DNA from: an uncultured Christensenellaceae bacterium
GTDB taxonomy: Bacteria; Bacillota; Clostridia; Christensenellales; Borkfalkiaceae
Assembly (NCBI GenBank): GCA_910588615.1
Contig: CAJUOI010000007.1
Location: 27,530-67,898, forward strand
DNA length: 40,369 bases
Direction: 5' to 3'
This document shows, one piece after another, positions 16,637 to 24,793 of the stretch (the first letter of the stretch is position 1; each line of letters begins with the position of its first letter). Under the pieces are notes generated by a model that was given only the letters and a program-made list of their open reading frames with translations, had not been told where the DNA came from and did no database searches. A program made the position numbers and the translations under genes.

Positions 16637-17947
16637 ATGAATTTATCACCCAAACAAATCGTAAACGAACTGAACAAACATATCATCGGGCAGGACGATG
16701 CAAAAAAGGCGGTGGCGATCGCCCTGCGCAACCGTTACCGCCGCAGCCAGCTTTCCAAGGAGCTGCGCGACGAAATCACGCCCAAGAACATTATCATGAA
16801 GGGACCGACGGGCGTGGGCAAAACGGAAATCGCCCGACGGCTTGCAAAGCTTGTCAAAGCGCCCTTCGTCAAGGTCGAAGCCACCAAGTACACCGAAGTG
16901 GGGTACGTGGGTAAGGACGTCGAGGGCATGGTGCGCGATCTGGTGGAGTGCGCATTCCGTCTTGTCAAGGACGAAAAGACGGCGGAGGTTTCGGCAAAGG
17001 CAACGAAGATCGCCGAAAAGAAAATGGTGAAAATTCTTGCCGAGGCGAAGAAAGCCGACCGCGGCGAAACCCCGCGCGAGATTTTCGAGGAGAACCTGCT
17101 GCAATCCTTGCGGAAGGGCACGTTCGACAATACCGTGATCGAAGCGGACGTTGCGGACGAACCCAAGAACATGGAACTCATTCCGGGGGGCGCGGCAATC
17201 AATCTCGGCTCCATTTTCGGTGAAATGCTGCCGCAGAAAAAGAAGAAACGCAAGCTTACCGTAAAGGAGGCGATGAAGATTTTCGTTGCCGAAGAGGCGG
17301 AGAAGCTCATCGACGACGATGCGGTAAAGGAAGAGGCGCTGCGCCGTGCGGAGAACGACGGCATCATCTTTATCGACGAAATCGATAAGATTGCGGGCAA
17401 GGGCAACGCCTCGGGCGCGGACGTATCGCGCGAAGGCGTGCAGCGCGACATCTTGCCCATCGTTGAGGGCAGCACGGTGATGACCAAGTACGGCGCGGTA
17501 AAAACGGACTATATGCTCTTTATTGCGGCGGGTGCGTTTCACGTGGCGCGCGTGGAGGATCTGATTCCCGAGCTTCAGGGGCGTTTCCCCGTTTCCGTGG
17601 AATTGAAGAGCCTGACGAAGGAGGACTTCGTCAATATTTTAACGAACACAGAACATTCCTTAACGCAACAGTACGCGGTGCTTTTGGCGGTAGACCATAT
17701 CGATTTGAAGTTTACCCCCGACGCCATCGAGGCGATTGCGGAGATTTCCGAAGAAATCAATCTGACGAGCGAGGACATCGGCGCGCGCAGACTGCACACG
17801 GTAATGGAATATCTGCTTGAGGACATCTCGTTCAACGCGGGCGGAGCCGACTATCCCGTCGTGCCCGTGGAGGTCAACCGCAAGTACGTCGAGGAACACC
17901 TGACGAAGATGACGAAGGACAGAGATTTAAAGAAATACGTTCTGTAA
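16637..17947 (+). CDS. hslU: HslU (ClpY) ATPase subunit of the HslVU protease
   Basis: HslU is the AAA+ unfoldase that feeds HslV. The 436-aa protein starts MNLSPKQIVNELNKHIIGQDDAK, has Walker A GPTGVGKT (56-63), the DNA-damage-independent family motif YTEVGYVGKDVE, a charged I-domain (about 110-230), Walker B GIIFIDEIDKIA, the sensor region ELQGRFPVSVEL and the C-terminal tail ending DLKKYVL, which in this family inserts into HslV. ATG follows AGAGGCGGG. Confidence 0.96.
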   Translation: MNLSPKQIVNELNKHIIGQDDAKKAVAIALRNRYRRSQLSKELRDEITPKNIIMKGPTGVGKTEIARRLAKLVKAPFVKVEATKYTEVGYVGKDVEGMVRDLVECAFRLVKDEKTAEVSAKATKIAEKKMVKILAEAKKADRGETPREIFEENLLQSLRKGTFDNTVIEADVADEPKNMELIPGGAAINLGSIFGEMLPQKKKKRKLTVKEAMKIFVAEEAEKLIDDDAVKEEALRRAENDGIIFIDEIDKIAGKGNASGADVSREGVQRDILPIVEGSTVMTKYGAVKTDYMLFIAAGAFHVARVEDLIPELQGRFPVSVELKSLTKEDFVNILTNTEHSLTQQYAVLLAVDHIDLKFTPDAIEAIAEISEEINLTSEDIGARRLHTVMEYLLEDISFNAGGADYPVVPVEVNRKYVEEHLTKMTKDRDLKKYVL

Positions 17948-17996
17948 TTTTTCGGATATTTATAGAAATCCACACCCATAAGACAAGGAGACAGGG

Positions 17997-19973
17997 ATGA
18001 AAGAAAGAGAAATCGACGAGGCGGAAGTTGCGGGCATTACTCCGCAGGAATTTCAAGCTCTCAGTGTGAGCGCAATCGGCGGCGATCCGAAGGCGCAGTA
18101 CTCTCTTGCATCTTGCTACAAGAACGGGAAGGGCGTTGCCGCAGATTTGCTGCAAGCGATCGCATGGTATCAGAAAGCAGCCGAACAGGGCTACGCCGCC
18201 GCAGAGAGCGCGCTCGGTAACGCTTATTATTACGGGCGCGGGGTGGAAAAGAATTTAAAGACGGCGGTGGAATGGTACAAAAAAGCCGCAGAACAGGACA
18301 ATGCAAGCGCGCAATATAACCTCGGGAACTGTTACTACGGCGGCTACGGCACGCTCAGGGACTTTAAAAAGGCATTCGCGCTGTACGAGAAAGCGGCAAA
18401 GCAGGGACTTGTGGCGGCGCAGTATATGCTGGGCAGTTGCTATGAAAACGGGCGCGGCGCCGCGAAGGACGAAAAGAAGGCGTTCGAGGCGTATCAAAAA
18501 GCCGCGAAAGACGATAAGGATATGCGTGCGGTCTGCGCGCTTGGCAGTTGCTTCGAAATCGGCAAGGGTGTGGAGCAGAGCGAGGAAAACGCAATCGTCT
18601 GTTACGAAAAGGCGGCGGCAAACGGATACGCCAAGGGGCAGTATTGCCTTGCTTCCTGCTACAAGAACGGCAGAGGCGTCAAAGAGGACGTAAAAAAGGC
18701 GATCGAGCTTTACGAAAGGGCGGCGGCGCAGGGCTATGCGGCTGCGGAAAGTGTGCTCGGAAACCTGTACTATTACGGGCAGGGCGTAAAAAAGGACTAT
18801 CAGAAAGCCGTACAGTATTACTTAAAGGCGGTGGAAAAGAGCAATGCAAGCGCACAGTACAATCTCGGCAACTGCTATTACAGCGGGCACGGCGAGGCGA
18901 AGGACTATGTAAAAGCCGTATTCTGGTACCAGCGTGCGGCGGAGCAGGGTCTTGCCGCGGCGCAGTATATGCTCGGATACTGCTGCGAATACGGGCAGGG
19001 CGCCATTCCCAGCCCGCAGATCGCCGTAGCTTGGTATTTAAAGGCGGCGGAGCAGGGTTACGCCTCGGCGCAGAGCGCGCTCGGACGTTGTTACTTTAAG
19101 GGGATCGGCACGGACAGAGATTACGACGCGGCGTATAAATGGTACGAAAAGGGCGCAGAGCAGGGCAACGCCGACGCACAGCACGGTTTGGGCATGTGTT
19201 ACCATACGGGCAAGGGCGTCGAACAGGACTATGCCAAGGCAATCGAATGGTACCAAAAATCCGTCGATCAGGGCAATGCCAAAGGCATGAACGGCATGGG
19301 GCTGTGCTATTTCTTCGGGCAGGGCGTGGAAAAGGATGTAAACAAGGCGTTCGAATGGTACCAAAAGTCCGCCGAGCTCGGCAACGACCGCGGACAATGC
19401 AATCTCGCGCTGTGCTACCGTTACGGTCGCGGCGTCGAGAAGGACGAAAAGAAGGCGTTCGAATGGTTTTATAAGGCGGCGGCGCAGGGCTACGACAAAG
19501 CGCAGTACAACCTCGGTATCTGCTACGGCAAAGGCGTGGGCATCGAGCGCAACCACGGCGAGGCGATCGTCTGGTATCAGAAAGCGGCGGAGCAGGGACA
19601 CGCGGGGGCAATGTGCAACCTCGGGTTCTGCTACGAAAAGGGACTGGGCGTCGCGCCCGATCCCGCAATGGCGTACGCGTGCTACGAGAAAGCCGCAGGG
19701 GACGGCGACGTCATGGCGCAGTGTTCCGCGGCGGGCTGCCTATTGGCGGGGCGCGGCGTGGAAAAGAACGAAGAGAAGGCGGCGGAATGGTATCTCAAAG
19801 CCGCCGAAAGCGGATACGCCGTCGCGCAATTCTGCCTCGGCATGAGCTATCTCAACGGTAACGGCGTCAAACAGGATAAGAAGAAGGCGGAGGCGTGGCT
19901 GACGAAGGCGGCGATGCAACGGCACGCAGGCGCGCTCGGCGCGTTAAAAAAGATGAAGGAAGCGAAATCATGA
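17997..19973 (+). CDS. Sel1-repeat (SLR) protein with 17 tandem repeats
   Basis: Almost the entire 658-aa product is tandem 36-residue Sel1-like repeats of the form AxAQYxLGxCYxxGxGVxxDxxKAxxWYxKAAEQG; I count 17 full units plus a partial one, from about residue 31 to the end. Such alpha/alpha solenoids are protein-interaction scaffolds. No signal peptide or membrane segment is seen, so it is probably cytoplasmic. Units 1-4 match units 6-9 more closely than other units (AAAES, then ASAQYNLGNCYY, then AAQYMLG), indicating an internal block duplication with a 181-residue period. The start has a good AAGGAGACAGGG site. The stop overlaps the hisS start as ATGA, an odd position for a repeat protein. 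Partner and role are unknown. Confidence 0.9.
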   Translation: MKEREIDEAEVAGITPQEFQALSVSAIGGDPKAQYSLASCYKNGKGVAADLLQAIAWYQKAAEQGYAAAESALGNAYYYGRGVEKNLKTAVEWYKKAAEQDNASAQYNLGNCYYGGYGTLRDFKKAFALYEKAAKQGLVAAQYMLGSCYENGRGAAKDEKKAFEAYQKAAKDDKDMRAVCALGSCFEIGKGVEQSEENAIVCYEKAAANGYAKGQYCLASCYKNGRGVKEDVKKAIELYERAAAQGYAAAESVLGNLYYYGQGVKKDYQKAVQYYLKAVEKSNASAQYNLGNCYYSGHGEAKDYVKAVFWYQRAAEQGLAAAQYMLGYCCEYGQGAIPSPQIAVAWYLKAAEQGYASAQSALGRCYFKGIGTDRDYDAAYKWYEKGAEQGNADAQHGLGMCYHTGKGVEQDYAKAIEWYQKSVDQGNAKGMNGMGLCYFFGQGVEKDVNKAFEWYQKSAELGNDRGQCNLALCYRYGRGVEKDEKKAFEWFYKAAAQGYDKAQYNLGICYGKGVGIERNHGEAIVWYQKAAEQGHAGAMCNLGFCYEKGLGVAPDPAMAYACYEKAAGDGDVMAQCSAAGCLLAGRGVEKNEEKAAEWYLKAAESGYAVAQFCLGMSYLNGNGVKQDKKKAEAWLTKAAMQRHAGALGALKKMKEAKS

Positions 19974-21232
19974 TCGTAAGACCCAAAGGCACCAAGGACG
20001 TTCTGCCCGCCGAGGCGGGGCTTTGGCAGCAGATAGAGGCCGCGGCAAGGCAAATGGCGGAGGAATATGCGTTCGGGGAAATCCGCACGCCCGTATTCGA
20101 ATATACCGAGCTGTTTTCGCGCGGTGTGGGCGAAACGAGCGACATCGTTAACAAAGAGATGTACACCTTTCTCGATAAGGGCAACCGCTCTATTACCCTC
20201 CGTCCGGAGGGGACGGCGGGCGTGGCGCGCGCTTTTCTCGAAAACGGGCTCATGGGAGGCGCGATGCCGTTCAAGGCGTACTATCTTATTTCCGCTTTTC
20301 GCTACGAGCGTCCGCAGGCGGGGCGGCTTCGGGAGTTTCACCAGTTCGGCGCGGAGCTCTACGGCGCGGCGGAACCGTTCGCAGACGCGGAAATCATTTC
20401 CTATGCCGACGGGTTTTTAAAGCGGTTGGGGTTAAAGAAGGTGTCGCTCCTTATAAATTCGATCGGGTGCAAAGAGTGCAGAAAGAAGTACCACGAGGCG
20501 TTGAAGGAATATTTCCGCCCGCACCTCGACGAAATGTGCGGCGATTGCAGGACGCGGTTTGAAAAGAACCCCATGCGCATTCTCGATTGCAAGGAAGAGA
20601 ATTGCAAAAAATATACGGCGTGTGCGCCGAAGATGCTCGACTATCTGTGCGACGACTGCCGCGCGCATTTCGAAAGCGTGAAGTCGCTGCTTACGGCGGC
20701 GGGCGTGCAATACACGGTAGACCCCTCTATCGTGCGCGGACTGGACTATTACAGCCGCACCGTGTTCGAGTTTACCTCGGATGCGGCGGGCGCGCAGGGC
20801 ACGGTGCTCGGCGGGGGCAGATACGACACCCTGCTCGAACAGATGGGCGAAAAGCCCGTTCCCGCGGTCGGATTCGCGGCGGGCATCGAGCGGCTGATCA
20901 TGGTAATGACGGCTGAAAACGCCGCGTTCGGGGGGAAGAGACGCGGGAAGTGTTATCTCTTGGGTATGGACGAAACGTCGCGCAAAACGGCGTTTACGTT
21001 GGCTCAAAAGCTTCGCGGCGCGGGCATACCCTGCGAAACGGATTTGATGAACCGTTCGGTCAAGGCACAGTTCAAATATGCGGACAAGTCGGAGGCGCGT
21101 TTCGTCGTCGTGCTCGGCGAGCGGGAGCTGGCGGAGGGCACGGCGCAAGTCAAGGACATGAAAAACTCCTCGGCGGAATCGGTTAAATTAGAGGAGCTTT
21201 GTCAATATTTATCGGGGAGGATAGATTTATGA
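19970..21232 (+). CDS. hisS: Histidyl-tRNA synthetase
   Basis: Class II aminoacyl-tRNA synthetase charging tRNA-His. From the ATG at 19970, which overlaps the upstream TGA and follows GAAGGA, the protein is 420 aa. It begins MIVRPKGTKDVLPAE; motif 2 is FRYERPQAGRLREFHQFGAE, the His-specific block is VRGLDYYSRTVFEF, motif 3 is GFAAGIERLIM, and a C-terminal anticodon-binding domain follows. A Cys-rich insert (GDCRTRFEKNP, LDCKEENCKK, CDDCRAHF) is typical of Bacillota HisRS. No T-box leader precedes it, since it is coupled to the Sel1 gene. Its stop overlaps trxA. Confidence 0.96.
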   Translation: MIVRPKGTKDVLPAEAGLWQQIEAAARQMAEEYAFGEIRTPVFEYTELFSRGVGETSDIVNKEMYTFLDKGNRSITLRPEGTAGVARAFLENGLMGGAMPFKAYYLISAFRYERPQAGRLREFHQFGAELYGAAEPFADAEIISYADGFLKRLGLKKVSLLINSIGCKECRKKYHEALKEYFRPHLDEMCGDCRTRFEKNPMRILDCKEENCKKYTACAPKMLDYLCDDCRAHFESVKSLLTAAGVQYTVDPSIVRGLDYYSRTVFEFTSDAAGAQGTVLGGGRYDTLLEQMGEKPVPAVGFAAGIERLIMVMTAENAAFGGKRRGKCYLLGMDETSRKTAFTLAQKLRGAGIPCETDLMNRSVKAQFKYADKSEARFVVVLGERELAEGTAQVKDMKNSSAESVKLEELCQYLSGRIDL

Positions 21233-21552
21233 GTATGAACGTAAAAGAAACAGACGCAACAGAGTTCGAAGCGCTCGTGGCTTCGGGGAAGACGGTGGTG
21301 TGCGATTTTTGGGCGGCGTGGTGCGGTCCCTGCCGTATGCTCGCGCCCGTGTTGGACAAGGTGGCGGCGCAGTTCAAGGAACGCGCGGAATTCGTCAAGG
21401 TGAATATCGACGAGAACGGCGAGATTGCCGAAAAGTATTCCGTGATGAGTATTCCCTACGTTGCCGTGTTCCGGAACGGCGCGTTGAAGACGCAGAATAT
21501 CGGCTATTGCCCCGAGGACGTTTTAAAAGAATTTTTGGAAAAAAATATTTAA
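21229..21552 (+). CDS. trxA: Thioredoxin
   Basis: A 107-aa thioredoxin with the redox motif WCGPC (Cys32, Cys35), the cis-proline loop MSIPYVAVF and the usual central region VKVNIDENGEIAEKYSV. Cytoplasmic thiol-disulfide reductase. The ATG at 21229 overlaps the hisS TGA and follows GGGGAGG with 8-nt spacing; an upstream in-frame start inside hisS is less likely. Confidence 0.95.
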   Translation: MSMNVKETDATEFEALVASGKTVVCDFWAAWCGPCRMLAPVLDKVAAQFKERAEFVKVNIDENGEIAEKYSVMSIPYVAVFRNGALKTQNIGYCPEDVLKEFLEKNI

Positions 21553-21566
21553 TCCGCAAGGAACAG

Positions 21567-21589
21567 CCCGCCGCGTCGGCGGGTTTTTT
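21567..21589 (+). terminator. Intrinsic terminator after trxA
   Basis: Seven-bp GC stem CCCGCCG/CGGCGGG with a three-base loop, followed by TTTTTT. It ends the Sel1-hisS-trxA transcript. Confidence 0.85.
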
Positions 21590-21597
21590 CTATCCGG

Positions 21598-21630
21598 CGT
21601 CATTCAGAGCGAAGCAAAGGGTCCCATAAG
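21598..21630. repeat. GTCATTC-type dispersed repeat fragment
   Basis: GCGTCATTCAGAGCGAAGCAAAGGGTCCC resembles the GTCATTCTGAGCG...AAGAATC family of short intergenic repeats; a better copy lies near 34700. It sits between the trxA terminator and the sigma factor promoter. Confidence 0.4.
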
Positions 21631-21651
21631 GTAGCTTTTCGTTTCGCCTTC

Positions 21652-21680
21652 TTTACATTTTTTGTTTTCTGTGCTATAAT
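21652..21680 (+). promoter_or_regulatory. Probable promoter of the ECF sigma factor operon
   Basis: TTTACA (21652-21657), 17 bp, TATAAT (21675-21680). It looks like a vegetative promoter, not an ECF-type (AAC...CGTC) autoregulatory one. The TTG start at 21709 follows AAAGAGG. Confidence 0.7.
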
Positions 21681-21708
21681 AATCCAAATCACGAAAGAGG
21701 TATCGTCC

Positions 21709-22251
21709 TTGGCGTTCGATCACGGACAATTGAACGAAATCCTGTGCGTATTAAAAGCGGGGAACACGCAAGCGCTCGACGGCATTCTGATTACCGTCGG
21801 CAGGCGTATGTTTGCCCTTGCGCTCGGAATCGTAAAAAACCGCGAGGACGCGGAGGACGTCTTGCAGGAAAGTTTTTTGAAAATCGCCAAGGGAATTCAC
21901 GCCTATCGGGAGGACACCAACGGTTACGCCTGGGTCATGCGTATCGTGCGGAATTGCGCGTTCGACTTCCTCAGAAAGCGCAAAATACGGGCGACGGAGG
22001 ACATCGACTCGTTCTTCCACCTAAGCGACGAGGGATATTCCGAAGAAAAGCAGGCGCGTTCGCTCGTGCTCGAAGAGGCGATTTCCCGCCTGCAGCAGGA
22101 GGAGAAGCGCGTGATATACTATCGGTACTATCTTGAGTTTACCGTGCGGGAAATCGCAAGGGAGACGGGCATGAGCAAATCGGGCGTTCAGCGGGCGATC
22201 GAAAGCGCCGAAAAAAAATTAAAAGAATTTCTGGGACAAAACGACGGGTAA
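21709..22251 (+). CDS. ECF-family RNA polymerase sigma factor
   Basis: The 180-aa protein has sigma region 2 (FALALGIVKNREDAEDVLQE, then YAWVMRIVRNCAFDFLRKRK) and region 4 (SRLQQEEKRVIYYRYYLEF, then REIARETGMSKSGVQRAIES), with no regions 1 or 3, as in ECF sigma factors. It directs RNA polymerase to a dedicated promoter set when released from its anti-sigma. Start: a TTG at 21709 with AAAGAGG upstream; no ATG fits the conserved N-terminus. The next gene, a single-pass membrane protein, is the likely anti-sigma. Confidence 0.9.
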   Translation: MAFDHGQLNEILCVLKAGNTQALDGILITVGRRMFALALGIVKNREDAEDVLQESFLKIAKGIHAYREDTNGYAWVMRIVRNCAFDFLRKRKIRATEDIDSFFHLSDEGYSEEKQARSLVLEEAISRLQQEEKRVIYYRYYLEFTVREIARETGMSKSGVQRAIESAEKKLKEFLGQNDG

Positions 22252-22285
22252 AAACGTTGTAATGTATGCAAGAAGTGTAACGACT

Positions 22286-22954
22286 ATGGAAGAGAAGCAA
22301 AAGGACAGGGAGCTCGAGAGAGAGTTCCGCGAATATTTCGACGGGTTGGAAGCGCCGCGCTGCGATTTGAGCTACGCAAAGCGTGCTTTATCCGCGCCGA
22401 AACGAAAACCGCGCAAGTGGGTTGCGGCGATCGTTTCCGCCTGCGCTTCGGCGGCGGTGTTCCTGTTGTGCTGCATTCTCATTCCGTATTCCGTAAGGCG
22501 GTCGCGCACGTTTACGTTGGCGGATACGACGCAACAGACGGTAAGCGCCGAAGCGGTCAGGGAGGAATACTCTTCCGCAATCAAACCGTTTGCGGGTTTC
22601 GAGCAGGCAGATAACGCGTCGTGTAGTTACTCTCTTGTAACGCACGGGGGTAAAACGGTACTCGTGCGGGCGGATATTTCCTTTTACAGTCCGCAGGTGC
22701 GTTTTAACGCCACCGCGTATATCGACGTTTCCTCGGGAAAGTACCGCGTCAAGGACTTCGACGAATATTCCGACTTCAAGAGAAAAGCGTACGGCTTCTT
22801 TTACGATACGGCGATCGAGGAGGAAACGGGCAGCAGCCTATCGCGCATTTACGGCAAGGGCGACAGGCGGGACCCTCATTATTATATCGCGATGCTTTCC
22901 GACCAGCCGCAGGCGCTCGACTATCTTTTAAGCTATCTGGATAAATTTTTATAA
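22286..22954 (+). CDS. Single-pass membrane protein, probable anti-sigma factor
   Basis: About 222 aa from the ATG at 22286, which has an AAGAAGTG site; an in-frame ATG at 22262 would add eight residues but lacks a site. The N-terminal 40-odd residues are charged and presumably cytoplasmic, followed by one strongly hydrophobic segment (VAAIVSACASAAVFLLCCIL) and a roughly 140-residue external region with no motif I recognise. The classic zinc anti-sigma HxxxCxxC motif is absent. Its position directly after an ECF sigma gene and its topology are the basis for the call. The external part could sense an envelope signal or contact the downstream VWA lipoprotein. Confidence 0.55.
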   Translation: MEEKQKDRELEREFREYFDGLEAPRCDLSYAKRALSAPKRKPRKWVAAIVSACASAAVFLLCCILIPYSVRRSRTFTLADTTQQTVSAEAVREEYSSAIKPFAGFEQADNASCSYSLVTHGGKTVLVRADISFYSPQVRFNATAYIDVSSGKYRVKDFDEYSDFKRKAYGFFYDTAIEEETGSSLSRIYGKGDRRDPHYYIAMLSDQPQALDYLLSYLDKFL

Positions 22955-23031
22955 AAATTTTTCGCTTTTGCGGGACAAACGCCGAGCCCCGTGCGTTGTA
23001 TTAACAGAAAAAGCTTGGGAGGGAAGGTAAC

Positions 23032-24618
23032 ATGAAAAGAAAATTGACGGCGGCTGCTTGCGTTTTAGCCGCATCCATTGCGGGTGCAGCGCTCTTCGGC
23101 GGGTGCTCGATGAAGGGGATGCCCAATGTCGGCGGGCAATGGTTCGGCGGTATTTCGTTCGACCACAGCGGCGTAGAGGGCGGCGCAAACGACCCCGCTG
23201 CGCCCGACAACGCGGGCAACGGCGAAAACGATCAAAACGAAAACTACGTCTACGAAAATATCTACGAACAGGGATTTACGAACGTGGCGGCGGAGGAAAG
23301 CTCGTATTTTTCGCTTGACAGAAACACGGCGAATTACTCGCTCGTGCGCGCACAACTGAACAGCGGCAGCAAGATTGCAAGCAAGTCTGTGCGTGTGGAA
23401 GAGCTGATCAATTATTTTTCCTACGGTTATCCTGCGCCCGTTTCGGGGGAAGGCTTTAAGGCGACGGCGTATCTTTCCAATTGCCCGTGGCAAGCGGACA
23501 ATCGGCTGCTTACGGTAGGGATGCGTACGGAGGAGGTCGTCGTCGAAGCGGAGAAAAACAACTACGTCTTTTTAATCGACGTGTCGGGGTCGATGTCTTC
23601 GAGGATAGACGGCTTGGAGGGACAGACCTGTCTTTCGCTTGCCAAGTACGGTATTTCCAAATTGGTAGACGGGCTCGGCGAAAACGATTCCGTTTCGGTG
23701 GTTACGTACGCGAGCGGCGTTAATACGGCGCTTGCGCCGACAATGGCGACCAAGTCGGGCAAGACGAAGATCATGAACGCGGTGAACGGACTGCGCGCGT
23801 ACGGCTCGACCAATGCTTCGGGCGGGTTGGAACTTGCCTACCGCAACGCAGCCAAGAACTTCACGCAAAACGGCAATAACCGTATCGTGCTCATTTCGGA
23901 CGGCGATTTTAACGTGGGGATCACCAACGAAAGGGACTTGAAGGAGTTTATTCAGGAAAAGGCGAACGGAGGCGTTTATCTTTCGGTGCTCGGCGTGGGC
24001 ATGGGCAACCTGCGCGACGATTTCATGCAGACGCTCGCCTTGAACGGCAACGGAAACTACGCCTATATCGACACCCCCGCCGAAGCGGAAAAGGTGCTCT
24101 GCGACGAGCTGCAGGGAATGCTCACCGTTGTTGCCAAGGACGCGAAGGCAAAGGTGGAGTTCAATGGGGACGCGGTGGAAAAGTACCGCCTGATCGGTTA
24201 CGACATGAAGCGCCTTACGCAGGAAGAGTATGAAGACTCCAAGACGGACGCGGGCGAAATCGGCAGCAATCTCTGCGTTACCGCGGTGTACGAAATCACG
24301 CTGAAAGAGGGCGCGGAAGCGGGCGCGCGCATTGCCGACGTTTCCGTGCGATATAAGACGCCCGACACGCAGGAGGAACGGGAAGTGAATTGCGGCGTTT
24401 TCAACTGGCTGACGAACAGCGAGGACGCGGCGTTTATTTCCTGCGTCGCCGAATTCGGACTGGTTTTGCGCGGCTCGCAGTATAAGGGAAACGCAACTCT
24501 GAAAGCGGTGGAAGCCCGCCTTGCGGATTTTCCTGCGTACCTTGAAGCGGACGCGTACAAGAAGGAGTTCAAGAGCTTGGTTGCCATGGCAATCAAAAGC
24601 GGGTATTACGGAGAATAA
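23032..24618 (+). CDS. von Willebrand factor A-domain lipoprotein (YfbK-like)
   Basis: The 528-aa product starts with a signal peptide and lipobox ending FGGC, with Cys25 as the expected lipidated residue. A low-complexity Asn/Gly/Asp/Glu linker follows, then a conserved N-terminal block (FSLDRNTANYSLVRAQL, VEELINYFSYGYPAP), a VWA domain with MIDAS DVSGSMS (about 183-189), GSTNASGG and ISDGDF, and a C-terminal DUF3520-like region (CGVFNWLTNSEDAAFI). It resembles E. coli YfbK. VWA domains bind metal and protein ligands; the ligand is unknown. It has a GGGAGGGAAGG site and lies 77 bp after the probable anti-sigma gene, so it may be the surface partner or a target of the ECF system. Confidence 0.88.
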   Translation: MKRKLTAAACVLAASIAGAALFGGCSMKGMPNVGGQWFGGISFDHSGVEGGANDPAAPDNAGNGENDQNENYVYENIYEQGFTNVAAEESSYFSLDRNTANYSLVRAQLNSGSKIASKSVRVEELINYFSYGYPAPVSGEGFKATAYLSNCPWQADNRLLTVGMRTEEVVVEAEKNNYVFLIDVSGSMSSRIDGLEGQTCLSLAKYGISKLVDGLGENDSVSVVTYASGVNTALAPTMATKSGKTKIMNAVNGLRAYGSTNASGGLELAYRNAAKNFTQNGNNRIVLISDGDFNVGITNERDLKEFIQEKANGGVYLSVLGVGMGNLRDDFMQTLALNGNGNYAYIDTPAEAEKVLCDELQGMLTVVAKDAKAKVEFNGDAVEKYRLIGYDMKRLTQEEYEDSKTDAGEIGSNLCVTAVYEITLKEGAEAGARIADVSVRYKTPDTQEEREVNCGVFNWLTNSEDAAFISCVAEFGLVLRGSQYKGNATLKAVEARLADFPAYLEADAYKKEFKSLVAMAIKSGYYGE

Positions 24619-24650
24619 CACTCGAATATTGATAGAGGGAATGAAAACCG

Positions 24651-24675
24651 CGCGCCGCCCGAATCGGGCAGCGCG
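24651..24675 (+). terminator. GC-rich hairpin after the VWA gene, possible terminator
   Basis: CGCGC-C-GCCCG pairs with CGGGC-A-GCGCG around loop AAT, one mismatch, followed only by TTCGTT. The stem is strong but the T-tract poor. Confidence 0.5.
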
Positions 24676-24732
24676 TTCGTTATAAAGCGGACTGCGAAAT
24701 AAGATTTGCCGCGCGTTTGCAATTGCGAAGCG

Positions 24733-24761
24733 TTGCTTTTTCGGCGTCGAAATGATATAAT
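24733..24761 (+). promoter_or_regulatory. Probable glyA promoter
   Basis: TTGCTT (24733-24738), 17 bp, TATAAT (24756-24761), about 32 bp upstream of the glyA ATG. The short leader leaves little room for a riboswitch. Confidence 0.7.
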
Positions 24762-24793
24762 GGTAATATCAATAAAAAAGGCGGAACCGTTTC

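Noticed and set aside
18088..19950. CRISPR array or DNA-level tandem repeat
   Set aside because: The periodicity is that of diverged 36-residue protein repeats in one open frame, not identical repeats with spacers. No CRISPR array was seen anywhere in the window.
19895..19969. In-frame upstream extension of hisS inside the Sel1 gene
   Set aside because: Family N-terminus begins at MIVRPKGTKDVLP and the ATGA overlap with GAAGGA supports 19970.
19900..19970. T-box leader for hisS
   Set aside because: hisS overlaps the preceding gene; no room for a T-box and no specifier-loop or terminator structure seen.
23572..24621. Leftward 349-codon open frame opposite the VWA lipoprotein
   Set aside because: No family motifs; the opposite strand encodes an intact lipobox and MIDAS motif.
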